Shown: positions 35,236 to 45,742, numbered from the stretch's first letter. The stretch: 64,000 bases of DNA from JAXMAF01 sp046350555 (GCA_046350555.1 JAXMAF010000007.1:198174-262173); one strand, 5' to 3'. Translations and numbers: made by a program. The notes: generated by a model not told the origin, from the sequence alone.

Positions 35236-37083
35236 CTAGTTGTTGTTTCCAAAGTTCTCGGGCGGAGGCCCGAAGACATCGTTTCCGAAATTCCGGTCCA
35301 GGAGGAAGCCGAAGCCGTAGGTCATCCGGAACCCGTTCCTGAAGATCGCCAGCGGCGTGGCCCAGAAGTTCGTCCCGATGATGATGTGATCGCCGGGCTT
35401 GAGCAGGATGTCCGGCTCGGTTCGGCGGCGGATTCCGCCGAGGTTGAGCCGCACGGTTGCTTCGCGGTACTCGCCGATCGTGCGGGTGAGGTCGACCCGC
35501 TCCGGGATGGCGATCGGTCCGAGGCCGCCTGCGGCGGCGACCAGGCGACTGAGGGTCAGTCCGCCGGTCGGTGGCAGGTCGTAACTGCCCGGACGGAGGA
35601 TTTCCCCTTCGATGTAGACGAATCCGACTTCCTTGGCCTGCACATAGATCAGGTCGTTCGGCCGAACGACGACGTTCAGCCGGCTGTCGCCCGAGATGAG
35701 CTTCTTGTAGTCGATCTCGATGATGCGCTCGGCGAAGAGCGGAGCGCCATCCGGGCCGGTGGCCGACGCGGCTTCCTCGGCCGAAACGACGTCGTCGAGG
35801 ATGTCGTCGCCGCCCGGAACCGCGATCGAACCGCCGGGCGCCGCCGTTGCGGCCGTTCCGGTTGTCGTGTTCGCCCGCGGACCGGCGGCGCCCTCGACGG
35901 CCCCGTTGGGGCGCACACCGCCGGCGGGGACGCGCACCCATGCGTTGCGCGACTGATCGAAGACGAACGAGTCGCCGGCGGGCGCCGGACGTGCGTTCGA
36001 CGCGCCTGGTTGGCTCGGTGGCGCCGCGCTCGGTTGACCGGTGCCCGCCTTGCCAGCGCTCGGTTGACCGGTCGCCCCCGCGCCGCGCGGCGGCACCGAG
36101 GTCGGCGGGGACTGCCCCGGCTTCGGCGCCCCGGGCGCGACGACGTCGTCGACATCGACAGGCGGCGCCGTGTTCTGCCGAAGCATGCCCATGGGTGGCT
36201 TCGGCTGCTCCGCCGGCGGCGCCCCGTTCGGCGGCGGCACCGGCGCGGCACCCGCCTTGTTGTCGAGTTGATTGATCAGCGATTCGATGTCGACGGGCTT
36301 CGGGGCCGACCCGGCGCCCGGCGTGGTCGGCTTGGCGCCGCCAGTCGCGGCCCCGCCTCCACCGGTGGTCGATCCGGCGCGGTTTCGATAGGGGGACGCG
36401 ACCGACTCGTCGAGCGGCACGCGGCGCACGATGTAGATCTTGTCCGTGACGTCCGCCACGCCACCGGCAATGGCGAGCGCTTCGAGCAGCCGCACATCGG
36501 GGCGGGTCAACCGATACGGGCCGGGGTTCGCCGCCGCGCGACCGAGCACCGTGAACTGCAGGCTTCGCTCCTCGTCGAGGGCGACGCTCACCTGCGGCTT
36601 CGGAATGAGCGGGCGAAGCCGCCGAACGATCTCCTCCTGGACTTCCTGCGGCGTCATTCCGGCCGCGGGAATGTCGCCGATCGTCGGAAGCCGCACGTTG
36701 CCGTTCTGGTCGACTGGGCGCGTCGTGGTCGATGTCTCGCTGGCGCGCTGGAGCTCGTACACCTCGATGCGAAGCACGTCGCCCGGCGCGAGTCGGTAGA
36801 GCGCCTCGTTGGGCAACTGGTCCGCCTGCGTCGGCGGGGTGGCGTTCTTCCATCCGCCCGACTCGCCCTCGATCACATCGATGCGCGTGAGCACCGGCAT
36901 CGTCGTCGGCGTCGTCGAGAACGATCCGGTCTTGGAGGGATCGAAGAAGCCGTTGACCTCGCATCCGACGAGCCCACCGAGCAGGCAGAGTCCGGCGAGC
37001 GCGCGCCGCGCGACCGGCGCGGCCATCGCACGCCAGGCGGCGCGGCACCGCACCGCGGCGGGAATCGCGCCGTCGCTTTCCAT
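35236..37083 (-). CDS. Wza-like polysaccharide export lipoprotein with SLBB domains
   Basis: A protein of about 615 residues. The N-terminal lipoprotein signal (RRALAGLCLLGGLVGC) has lipobox LVGC. A poly_export domain (LAPGDVLRIEVYE..VDQNGNVRLPTIGDIPAAGMT) and an SLBB-type domain (FTVLGRAANPGPYRL type) follow. A long Pro/Gly/Ala low-complexity insert (about residues 270-440) comes next, then a second SLBB-type region (GFVYIEGEILRPGSYDLP) and GDHIIIG. This family forms the outer-membrane conduit for capsule and exopolysaccharide. The insert makes it about twice the usual size. ATG at 37026 directly before the lipoprotein signal is a credible alternative start. It lies 127 bp after the LolA-like gene. 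Confidence 0.88.
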   Translation of the reverse strand: MESDGAIPAAVRCRAAWRAMAAPVARRALAGLCLLGGLVGCEVNGFFDPSKTGSFSTTPTTMPVLTRIDVIEGESGGWKNATPPTQADQLPNEALYRLAPGDVLRIEVYELQRASETSTTTRPVDQNGNVRLPTIGDIPAAGMTPQEVQEEIVRRLRPLIPKPQVSVALDEERSLQFTVLGRAAANPGPYRLTRPDVRLLEALAIAGGVADVTDKIYIVRRVPLDESVASPYRNRAGSTTGGGGAATGGAKPTTPGAGSAPKPVDIESLINQLDNKAGAAPVPPPNGAPPAEQPKPPMGMLRQNTAPPVDVDDVVAPGAPKPGQSPPTSVPPRGAGATGQPSAGKAGTGQPSAAPPSQPGASNARPAPAGDSFVFDQSRNAWVRVPAGGVRPNGAVEGAAGPRANTTTGTAATAAPGGSIAVPGGDDILDDVVSAEEAASATGPDGAPLFAERIIEIDYKKLISGDSRLNVVVRPNDLIYVQAKEVGFVYIEGEILRPGSYDLPPTGGLTLSRLVAAAGGLGPIAIPERVDLTRTIGEYREATVRLNLGGIRRRTEPDILLKPGDHIIIGTNFWATPLAIFRNGFRMTYGFGFLLDRNFGNDVFGPPPENFGNNN

Positions 37084-37210
37084 CGGGCTGCCTTCAACCG
37101 GGCCTCGGCTCACCATGCGCTCCACGCTTGTCCAATGAGGTTCGTCGCGCGATTCAGGGTACTTGATCGCGTCGAATCCGTCCAAAGTCCGGCGGCGGCG
37201 CCGCTCGCCG

Positions 37211-38293
37211 TCAATTGCCCTTCCATGGCCGCACGTCGATCGTCCACGCGGCCGGATCCGGCGTCTCGATCGAAAGCGACGCACGCTGCTCCTCCGCGAG
37301 TCCGGCGTTCTGCGCGAACTTGGAAAGCTTGATCGTCTTTCGATTGCCATCCTGCGACGTCGCCACGACGCCCACGGGCAGGAGCGTCTCGCGGTCGTAG
37401 AAGAGGTCGACCTGGGCAAAGTCCTCCGCCTCGCGCGTTCCCGCGATGGGCACCAGCCGCAGCGGACGCACCGCCTCGGCCTTCATCCCCTGGAGCAGGC
37501 GCGCGTCGGGCATCGGCGCCGCGCTGACCAGGAAGCGCTCCAGCACGTCGGCCTTTCGCTGGCCGATCGGCAGCGGAAACGGACCTTCGCCGAGCCGCAG
37601 CGGATCGAACGACTTCCCGGGCGGAACGAGCTGGCGCTTGATGAACTGCTTGCGCGTCGCGTCGACCTCGCACAGCCAGCCTTCGGCGAAGACGAATCGC
37701 TGATCGAGCTTGTCGCTGCGACCGTCGGTCGCAACGTACTCGTCGAAGAAGACCCCGAGTCGAACCGCCGAACCATCCTTCAGGTAGAGCAACCGGCCGT
37801 ACTGGAGCTCGGCGCCGCCCGTGAGCGCGTCGAACTTCTCGTAGGCGACCGTCGCCCGGAAATCCCGGAGTTTCTCGGCGGCGTGCTCCAGCTCGTCGAG
37901 GAGCTTCTCGACCTCCGGTTCGATCACGTGCGGTCCCGGCGCAGCTTGTCCCGGCGCCAGCGTCTGCACGCCCGGCGCCGCGGTGCCGGTGGCGGTGGCG
38001 GTCGCGGCCGGAACGGAAGGTGGCGCGACGGGACCGACCACGGAGCCGGGAGGCGTGGCGGGTTGCGCCGCAGGCGTTGCGGAAGCCGGTGGCGTCGCCG
38101 AAGCCGGCGGCGCCGACCCTTGCGGAGCGGGGGTGGTGGACGAATCGGACGACGTGGCCGAATGCGGGGCGGCGGCATGGATGCCGACCGATGGCTCCGA
38201 CGGCGCATGACCAGCGCAGGCAACGGCGACGACAACGAGAGACCAGAAGGCGGTCATGAGGAGGTTGCTCGCGAAGGTGGGCGTTCCAGGCAT
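37211..38293 (-). CDS. Exported LolA-like protein of the exopolysaccharide locus
   Basis: A protein of about 360 residues. It has a signal sequence (LLMTAFWSLVVVAVACAG), possibly with a lipobox-like VACAG. A Pro/Ala/Thr/Ser-rich linker (about residues 30-110) leads to a beta-rich domain. The domain resembles outer-membrane lipoprotein-sorting/LolA-type folds: LRDFRATVAYEKFDALTGGAELQYGRLLYLKDG, given as a region, then WLCEVDATRKQFIKRQL and DLFYDRETLLPVGVV. The pattern of repeated beta strands ending in DPAAWTIDVRPW is shared with planctomycete LolA-like proteins. It is the first gene of the locus and divergent from ridA. An ATG at 38257 would give a shorter signal peptide. Confidence 0.65.
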   Translation of the reverse strand: MPGTPTFASNLLMTAFWSLVVVAVACAGHAPSEPSVGIHAAAPHSATSSDSSTTPAPQGSAPPASATPPASATPAAQPATPPGSVVGPVAPPSVPAATATATGTAAPGVQTLAPGQAAPGPHVIEPEVEKLLDELEHAAEKLRDFRATVAYEKFDALTGGAELQYGRLLYLKDGSAVRLGVFFDEYVATDGRSDKLDQRFVFAEGWLCEVDATRKQFIKRQLVPPGKSFDPLRLGEGPFPLPIGQRKADVLERFLVSAAPMPDARLLQGMKAEAVRPLRLVPIAGTREAEDFAQVDLFYDRETLLPVGVVATSQDGNRKTIKLSKFAQNAGLAEEQRASLSIETPDPAAWTIDVRPWKGN

Positions 38294-38457
38294 CCGACGG
38301 CGCCACGCGCCGCGGCGACCAAGCTGCCCGCCATTGTTGCCGGCTCGATGCCAAGACGGACGTCGATGCACCCAAGTTCATTCCTTTTCGGACGGACCGG
38401 CCTGGAGCGTGCACATCGGGGGTCATCCGCGGATCTCGCGGTATCCTGCGCACGTCG

Positions 38458-38919
38458 ATGCAACTGCGAACCCTTCCCGACGGCCGCGTGCTCCTCGATT
38501 CCGGTTCACGCTGGGAACCGCTCATGGGCTACAGCCGGGCGGTGCGGGCCGGACGGACGATTCATGTCGCCGGGTGCGTCGGAATCGAGTCCGATGGCAG
38601 GTATGCAGACTCGCTGCGACGGCAGACGGAGCGATGCATCGAGCGAATCGACGAGGCGTTGGCGCCATTTGGCGTTGGCGTGGACGCGATCGTCCGACTG
38701 CGGATCTACACGACGTGCATCGAGCGCTGGGAGGAGATCGCCGCGGTGGTCGGCCCCCGCTTCGCGACAACCCGTCCCGCCAATGCGCTGATCGGGGTCG
38801 CCGCGCTGATCGACACGGCGGCGCTCGTCGAGATCGAGGCGGAGGCGTGGGCCGCGGAAGATGGTTCGGTCGCCCCCACGTCCCAAGGCGAGGTCGCTCG
38901 CCGGGGCCCGGGGGGTTGA
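38458..38919 (+). CDS. RidA/YjgF-family protein
   Basis: A 153-residue protein of the RidA/YjgF/YER057c/UK114 superfamily. It has GYSRAVRAGRTIHVAGCVGIESDG near the N-terminus, the helix RQTERCIERIDEALAPFGVGVDAIVRLRIYTTC (region only), and the C-terminal ALIDTAALVEIEAEAWA. The usual imine-hydrolysing Arg near residue 105 is not clearly placed: the matching segment reads RPANALIGVAAL. It may therefore belong to a non-deaminase subgroup. The last 20 residues are low complexity. It diverges from the exopolysaccharide locus and precedes the HIT gene. Confidence 0.85.
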   Translation: MQLRTLPDGRVLLDSGSRWEPLMGYSRAVRAGRTIHVAGCVGIESDGRYADSLRRQTERCIERIDEALAPFGVGVDAIVRLRIYTTCIERWEEIAAVVGPRFATTRPANALIGVAALIDTAALVEIEAEAWAAEDGSVAPTSQGEVARRGPGG

Positions 38920-39005
38920 TTGGGGTCCCTTCGGACGTGATCGTGTGCATGGAAGCGCCCGAGGAGAGAACCCAAGTGACCACCCCGATCGATGGACCTC
39001 TGAAC

Positions 39006-39536
39006 ATGGACCCGCGGCGAGCGCACGCCACGCAACCGGCAAGCCACGTGGAAGCCATGGAGCGGAGTGCCGGGCAAGCGGTGCCGACGGCCACCGACAC
39101 CGCGATCCACCGGCGCGTCGCGGCGTTGAGGCGCGCGGCCGAGCCGACCTGTGTCGCACGGCTTCGGTCGGGCTGGGCGGTGATGGGATCGCCACAGATC
39201 GTTCCCGGCTACTGCCTCCTGCTGCCCGACCCGGTCGTCCCGTCCCTGAACCACCTCGATCCGCCGGCGCGGAGCGTGTTCCTCGCGGAGATGACGCTGC
39301 TCGGCGACGCCGTGCTCGTCGCGACGGGCGCGTCACGCATCAACTACGAGATCCTGGGGAACCTCGAGCCAGCGCTCCACGCCCATGTCGTCCCGCGGCG
39401 CACCGACGAACCCGAGCACCTGCGAACTCGCCCGATCTGGTTCTCCGACTGGGATGCCGCCCCGCCCTACGACCCCGCTCGACACGGCGCGATCGCGGCG
39501 GCGATCGCGGCCTGGCTGCATGCCCACGGCGCGTAG
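39006..39536 (+). CDS. HIT-family nucleotide hydrolase/transferase-like protein
   Basis: A protein of about 176 residues with a histidine-triad-like active site NLEPALHAHVVPR. The middle and catalytic His are kept, but the first position of HxHxH is Ala. Upstream INYEILGN matches the HIT beta strand before the motif, and PGYCLLLP matches the N-terminal strand. Related proteins split dinucleoside polyphosphates or AMP adducts. Several in-frame ATGs exist (38949, 39006, 39057). The folded part begins around residue 35 of this version, so the start is uncertain. It lies 87 bp after ridA on the same strand. Confidence 0.72.
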   Translation: MDPRRAHATQPASHVEAMERSAGQAVPTATDTAIHRRVAALRRAAEPTCVARLRSGWAVMGSPQIVPGYCLLLPDPVVPSLNHLDPPARSVFLAEMTLLGDAVLVATGASRINYEILGNLEPALHAHVVPRRTDEPEHLRTRPIWFSDWDAAPPYDPARHGAIAAAIAAWLHAHGA

Positions 39537-39625
39537 CCGCCGGTGAAGCTCCGGCGGCGGGGTCTTCCCGAGGAGGGATGCTCGACGAATGTGCGCAACT
39601 TGACGGACACTACCAAGGACACCAC

Positions 39626-39706
39626 CCATGCGTTCGACCCCACGCCTACGGCGACGTCTCACGGCGGAATCGGGTTGGGGGGCGCGAGAATCAACTGGGA
39701 CGCGCA
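39626..39706 (+). repeat. Dispersed element, copy 1
   Basis: Reads CCATGCGTTCGACCCC, then GCGACGTCTCACGGCGGAAT, then GGGTTGGGGGGCGCGAGAAT and CAACTGGGACGCG. The same ordered blocks occur at 50.4, 55.6, 62.3 and 63.5 kb. Confidence 0.8.
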
Positions 39707-39723
39707 CGATCGCCAGGAAGCAC

Positions 39724-39752
39724 AACGACCCCGCGCGAGGCGCAGGGTCGTT
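39724..39752 (-). terminator. Candidate rRNA terminator
   Basis: An 8-bp stem AACGACCC / GGGTCGTT with a partly paired GC-rich interior lies about 155 nt past the 16S 3' end. On the minus strand it is followed by GTGCTTCCT. This is only moderately T-rich, so the call is provisional. Confidence 0.45.
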
Positions 39753-39900
39753 GGTGATGTATAGAGAGAACAGTTGGGTAGCCATCGCCATGCGTCGCCG
39801 CACGGCTTTCCACCGATCGTCGGTGAGGACGGTTCGGCGAACGAGAGAGTGTTGACATGTTCATCGTCGCAGATCGCTCTGCGTCGATGTCTAAGTTATC

Positions 39901-41412
<1,512 letters not shown>

Positions 41413-42000
41413 ATTATTCGTTGCACGCGATCGAGTTGACTCGAACGCGAATGCTTCGACTGAAGGTTGCCTGGCGACCGTGCGATCGGTGGGGCGAACC
41501 CCGCCGTTCCCACGGTCGGTCGCGCCGAGTCCAGACGCTCGTCTTGCGACGGGCGCACCAAGCCGATCTCGCCTGAGCGAAACCGACCCGGATGCTCGAC
41601 GCCGACAGGTGGCTAGACCTGTCGGTGATTCTCGGACACCGCTACCAGCCGAACACACCCGACGGCCAGCGTGAACTGGTCCGACGGACGGATCGACAGA
41701 CGGCGGTCCTTCTGGAAAAGACCACTTGTTGGCATCACAAGGATGTCCGATGGACGTCGGCTGTGAAACCAACGCCCATGGGTTTCCCGAGTTCGCCAGT
41801 CGTGTGAACGACGGGCGGCCCGGGCCACATCCTCGCGGCGTACCCAACTGTTCACTTGTCAAAGATGGCCAGCAACGATAGCCCCGCCGGCTGGGCACGA
41901 CCTCTCTCCAAGGGCCTTTGCAGGCCCTTCGGCATCCTTTCGGAAGCCCCTTCGGAGTGACGTCGACCCAAGGCCGCGACGGGAGACATCGCTGGCTGGG
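41413..42000 (-). promoter_or_regulatory. Long 16S rRNA leader with boxA-like element and hairpins
   Basis: About 590 nt lie between the promoter and the mature 16S 5' end, with no credible gene. On the minus strand it contains CATCTTTGACAAGTGAACA at about 41850-41868. This resembles the boxA antitermination sites of rRNA leaders. It also has two perfect hairpins: AAGGGCCT/AGGCCCTT at 41911-41930 and CCGACAGGT/ACCTGTCGG at 41602-41625. These may serve antitermination, processing or folding of the pre-rRNA. The roles are inferred from position and motif shape. Confidence 0.55.
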
Positions 42001-42007
42001 AGGGGAC

Positions 42008-42035
42008 AGTATACCGATCACCCAAGGCCTGTCAA
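42008..42035 (-). promoter_or_regulatory. Sigma-70-type rRNA promoter
   Basis: Minus-strand -35 TTGACA (42035-42030), a 16-bp spacer and -10 TATACT (42013-42008), then a GC-rich discriminator GTCCCCTCCC. This near-consensus promoter faces the 16S gene. The -35 box overlaps the comF stop codon at 42032-42034. Confidence 0.8.
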
Positions 42036-43027
42036 GACGCTTCGGTGATTCTTTCACCCGGCGCAGGCCGGCTGGCCGAGCCATTTCGTCGAACGGGTTC
42101 CGTTTGGATATCGGGGGTCCGCTCCGCGACGGCGAGCACCGCGACGACGACCCGGGCCGGATGCATCCGCTCCAGCCGCCGCACCGCGGCCGCGAGGGTC
42201 GAACCGGTCGTCCGCACATCGTCCACGAGGATGACCACGCGGCCGGCCACCCCCCAACCCGGCCAGCGGTTTCGAGGCTTGACGAGTCGCTTCCACCACT
42301 CTGGCGGCGCCGGGCGAACGGCGATGCCCGTCCCGCCGCGCCGCCGGCGGACCACCGCCGATTGACGGACCTGCACGGCAGCGGCCCGCCGCCGAAGCGG
42401 CTGGATGAGCTCTCCCGGCAACGCCGCGGCCACGCCTGCGGCGATCACCGCGGCGTGATCGATGCCGCGATGCCAGCGTCGCACCGCGGGCATCGGCATC
42501 GGGACGACCACCGGAACATCCCGCGTCGGACCGACCGCAGCGGCGACCGCTCGCCCGAGCTCTTCGCCGAGCAGCATGCCCATCTCGGCCCAGCGACCAT
42601 ACTTGAGGCGCAGCGTCCAGTCCCGGAGCGGGCCTTGATAGCGTCCGAGCCGAACAACCAGCGCTCCCAGTTGCGGCTCGCCGTCCCCGGCGCAGCGCAC
42701 GCAACCCTCCGGCGTGCGCGGTCCGGCGAGGATCGTGCTCCCGCATCGCACGCAGTAGCGTTCCGGCGGGTCGGGCGCCCAACCGGACTCGACCAGCGCC
42801 ACCGTCGCCGGCGGAACCCTCCAACGCAGCAGATCGCGATCGATGGTGCCCAGCCACGAGCCGCACCATGTCACGAACCGCGCTCGGTTGCTCGCGACGG
42901 CGACAGCGGAGGCCGGACCATCGGACGATCCCAAGCGGCATGATGGAACGTCGGGAGCGTCGCCTTCGTGCGCGGGAACATCGGGCGGCGAGCGGCTGGC
43001 CGGATCGGCGTCGAGACTCGATCGCAT
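42032..43027 (-). CDS. ComF-family phosphoribosyltransferase-like protein
   Basis: A 331-residue protein. The C-terminal phosphoribosyltransferase fold carries the PRPP-binding loop VVILVDDVRTTGSTLAAA, and the N-terminal part holds a zinc ribbon (CVRCGS...CVRCAG). The conserved LKYGRWAEMG and VVPMPMPAVRRWHRGIDHA segments match ComF/GntX. Members are linked to DNA uptake, though the enzyme activity is unproven. The ATG at 43027 (MRSSLDADPAS) is used; the first 70 residues are low complexity, so the real start may lie inside. It is divergent from ubiB and its 3' end overlaps the rRNA promoter. Confidence 0.85.
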   Translation of the reverse strand: MRSSLDADPASRSPPDVPAHEGDAPDVPSCRLGSSDGPASAVAVASNRARFVTWCGSWLGTIDRDLLRWRVPPATVALVESGWAPDPPERYCVRCGSTILAGPRTPEGCVRCAGDGEPQLGALVVRLGRYQGPLRDWTLRLKYGRWAEMGMLLGEELGRAVAAAVGPTRDVPVVVPMPMPAVRRWHRGIDHAAVIAAGVAAALPGELIQPLRRRAAAVQVRQSAVVRRRRGGTGIAVRPAPPEWWKRLVKPRNRWPGWGVAGRVVILVDDVRTTGSTLAAAVRRLERMHPARVVVAVLAVAERTPDIQTEPVRRNGSASRPAPGERITEAS

Positions 43028-43158
43028 GACGGCGTTGTACACGCGAATCTGGCCATTCCCGGAATTGCCGGGTTTCCACGCCGCTCCGCCTGCGCGCCAT
43101 GACGGCATGACGGATGACGGATGGTGGCATGACCGCCTGCTATGCTCGCGCCGAGCGC

Positions 43159-44853
43159 ATGGCCATCGGTCTACCCATCCACAACGCCCTGCGCAACGTG
43201 CGGCGATACCAGCAAGTGCTGCGCGTGCTCGCCCGCCACGGCTTCGGCAGCTTCGTCCAGGAGACCGGACTCGATCGGCTCGTCGAGCGCGGCCGGCACC
43301 TCTTCGGCGGCGAGGTCTCGCCGACGGCGCACCTCACGGCACCCGAGCGCGTGCGCCGAGCCATGGAAGAGCTGGGACCGACCTTCATCAAGCTGGGCCA
43401 GATCCTGAGCACGCGCCGCGACCTCGTTCCCGACGAGTGGGCCGAGGAATTCTGTCACCTCCAGGACAGCGTTCCGCCCGTCGACTACAAGCTCATCCGG
43501 GCGTGTCTCGACGAGGACCTCGGCGAGGAGATCGAGACGCTCTTTCGATCCATCGACGAGACGCCCCTCGCCGCGGCGTCGATGGCCCAGGTGCACGCCG
43601 CCGAGCTGGCCGACGGCCGGCGCGTCGTGCTCAAGGTGCTGCGGCCCGGCCTGCACGACATCGTCGCGGCGGACATGGAGGCGCTCCGGTTCATCGCCCA
43701 CCACGTCGAGGAGCGGTTCAAGAACCTCGGCTTCAGCCCGGTCGCCGCCGTCGACGAGTTTGCCCGCCAGCTTCGCAAGGAGCTGGACCTCACGCACGAG
43801 GGACGCGCGACCGACCGCCTGCGCGCCGCGTTCGCCGAGGACCCGCATGTCGGCTTTCCGGAGGTGCACTGGCCGGCCTCGACCAAGAGCGTCCTCACCC
43901 TCGAGCGCATCGAGGGAACGCCGCTCTCTCGCGTCGACATCGCCTCGATTCCCGAGGCCGACCGCAAGGCGGCGGTGAACCACGGGGCGCGGGCGGTCCT
44001 GCGGCAGTGTCTCGAACTGGGCTTCTTCCACGCCGATCCGCACCCGGGCAACCTCTTCGTGCAACCAGGCGGACGCATGGTCTTCATCGACCTGGGAATG
44101 ACCGGGCAGGTCGAGCCATCGACGCGACACCTGATCGCCAAGCTCGTCCATGGCGCGGCGGTGGGCGACGTCGAGGAGGTGGCGAGCGCAGCGCTGGCCA
44201 TCGGCGACGTCGATCCGATGCAGGTGAACGAGCGCCAGCTTCGCCAGGACATCCAGGAGATCGTCTCCCTCTTCCAGGACGTGCCGCTCGAGCGCTTCAA
44301 CCTTGCGCAACTGCTCGAGCTCTTCTTCGGCGCGCTGCGGCGGCACCACGTGCGCGTTCCGGCGGACCTGGCGCTGCTCATCAAGGCGCTGGGCTCGATC
44401 GAAGGCGTCGGGAAGATGCTCGATCCCAGCTTCGACATGGTCGCGTACGTCCGCCCGTACATCGAGCGCATCCTGCTGGAGCGGTCGAGCCCGCTCGCCC
44501 TGGCGCGACGGATGCGCGACACCTCGATCGCCTACGCCGAGCTGGCGGAGTCGCTGCCCGGGGAAGTGAGCGACCTGCTCACCCGCCTGCGCCGCAACCG
44601 GCTCGCGATCAACCTCGAGCATCGCGGGCTCGGCCATGTCACGCTCGTGCTCGAGCACGCGAGCCGCAACATCGCCTTCGCGCTGGTGATCGCGGCACTC
44701 CTCGTCTGCGCCGCCCTGCTCATCCACGCGGCGCGCGAGGGCTACACCTTCTACATCCTCGGCATCTGCGGCTTCGTCATGGCCGGCTTGCTGGGGCTGC
44801 TCATGCTCAGGGCGAACCATCGCTTCAGCCGGCGAAACCTGACGCCGAAGTGA
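43159..44853 (+). CDS. UbiB/ABC1/ADCK-family atypical kinase
   Basis: A 564-residue protein of the UbiB family. Signatures are FIKLGQILSTRRDLVP (KxGQ motif), LAAASMAQVHAAEL (the Ala-rich loop that replaces the P-loop), VLKVLRPG (catalytic-fold Lys), FFHADPHPGNLFV and VFIDLGMTG. Two C-terminal membrane helices (about residues 500-545) anchor it. The family supports quinone/isoprenoid lipid handling through an ATPase-like activity. No ubiquinone or menaquinone genes lie nearby. Start at 43159 (MAIGLPIHNAL) is preferred; upstream in-frame ATGs at 43114 and 43129 would add a non-conserved leader. Confidence 0.93.
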   Translation: MAIGLPIHNALRNVRRYQQVLRVLARHGFGSFVQETGLDRLVERGRHLFGGEVSPTAHLTAPERVRRAMEELGPTFIKLGQILSTRRDLVPDEWAEEFCHLQDSVPPVDYKLIRACLDEDLGEEIETLFRSIDETPLAAASMAQVHAAELADGRRVVLKVLRPGLHDIVAADMEALRFIAHHVEERFKNLGFSPVAAVDEFARQLRKELDLTHEGRATDRLRAAFAEDPHVGFPEVHWPASTKSVLTLERIEGTPLSRVDIASIPEADRKAAVNHGARAVLRQCLELGFFHADPHPGNLFVQPGGRMVFIDLGMTGQVEPSTRHLIAKLVHGAAVGDVEEVASAALAIGDVDPMQVNERQLRQDIQEIVSLFQDVPLERFNLAQLLELFFGALRRHHVRVPADLALLIKALGSIEGVGKMLDPSFDMVAYVRPYIERILLERSSPLALARRMRDTSIAYAELAESLPGEVSDLLTRLRRNRLAINLEHRGLGHVTLVLEHASRNIAFALVIAALLVCAALLIHAAREGYTFYILGICGFVMAGLLGLLMLRANHRFSRRNLTPK

Positions 44854-45017
44854 CGGACGAGGCCACCGACGAGCCACACGGATCCGACCTGCTCGCCGCG
44901 CTCGACGACGTTCCAGCGGCCGTCTTCCTCCAAGGCGAGTGTGCGCCCGGAACGTGTACCAAGAACGTGCACCAAGAACTTGCACCCGAAGCGCGCCGCC
45001 GAGTGCTCACGCTGGCG

Positions 45018-45647
45018 TCAGCCCTTCCGTTCGCTCGCCTCGGCGATGCCCTCCGCGACGCCGGAGATCACGCCGCCCGTCGCAGCCATGAGCCGGCTGG
45101 CGGCGCCGGCCGCCGCCCGGACGCCGGCGTGCATCGAGTCGCGGGCGACATCGGCCGGATGGGCGGCCGCCTCGCGCGCCGCCCTCGTCACCGGGTCGGT
45201 CATGCTGCGGCCCATCGCGCGGGTCTCGTGCGCGATCCGCTCGACGTGCGCGGTGAGGGCGTCGACCGCCTCGCGCAGCCGGTCGGATCGGAACGCGGGA
45301 GGCATCGCGGCGTCCATCGCCTCGACCGTCCCGTTGACGACGTCGCGCATCACCTTGCCGAGGCGATCCGGCGTCGGCGTCTCGCCGCGCAGCGCCGAGG
45401 CGGTCATCGCGCGGACCTGCTCGCGGATGCGATCGCCATGGACGGAGACCTTCTGCGCGCGAAGTCCCGTGACCGGAACCGCGCCCGCGCGGCGCCGTCG
45501 ATGCCGGCTTCGACGCGGCCGCCTTCGTCCCTCGCGCATCGCTCCGCGCCGCCTGCTTCCTCGATGCGCGCGGGACGCGCCGCGCGCGGTCGCGCTGGTG
45601 CGTGCGGCGGCCTTCTTCGTCGACTTGCTGGATGCCTTCTTTGCCAT
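45018..45647 (-). CDS. Phasin/histone-like basic protein with helical C-terminus
   Basis: A 209-residue protein. The N-terminus is very basic, in the style of Ala/Lys-rich histone-like tails (MAKKASSKSTKKAAARTSA, then an Arg-rich stretch to about residue 60). The rest is amphipathic helix: RIREQVRAMTASALRGETPT, RLREAVDALTAHVERIAHET and GAASRLMAATGGVISGVAEG. Helical proteins like this occur as phasin-like or DUF6781-like families in bacteria that store polyhydroxyalkanoate. That assignment is tentative. The Arg-rich section may hide a frameshift, because the neighbouring frame reads more acidic text. It is the last gene of the minus-strand group from ribH. Confidence 0.5.
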   Translation of the reverse strand: MAKKASSKSTKKAAARTSATARGASRAHRGSRRRGAMREGRRRPRRSRHRRRRAGAVPVTGLRAQKVSVHGDRIREQVRAMTASALRGETPTPDRLGKVMRDVVNGTVEAMDAAMPPAFRSDRLREAVDALTAHVERIAHETRAMGRSMTDPVTRAAREAAAHPADVARDSMHAGVRAAAGAASRLMAATGGVISGVAEGIAEASERKG

Positions 45648-45742
45648 GTGGTTCTCTCGTCGCCCCGCTCCGGGCCCTGATACGGTGGAAGACAGCTCCG
45701 GATGGAAGACAGTTGCGGATCGGAAACAGCCGGGCGTGCCAA

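Noticed and set aside
44940..44985. Short direct repeat ACCAAGAAC...ACCAAGAAC between ubiB and the phasin-like gene
   Set aside because: Only two units with no further copies; too little to call a repeat or CRISPR-like array.
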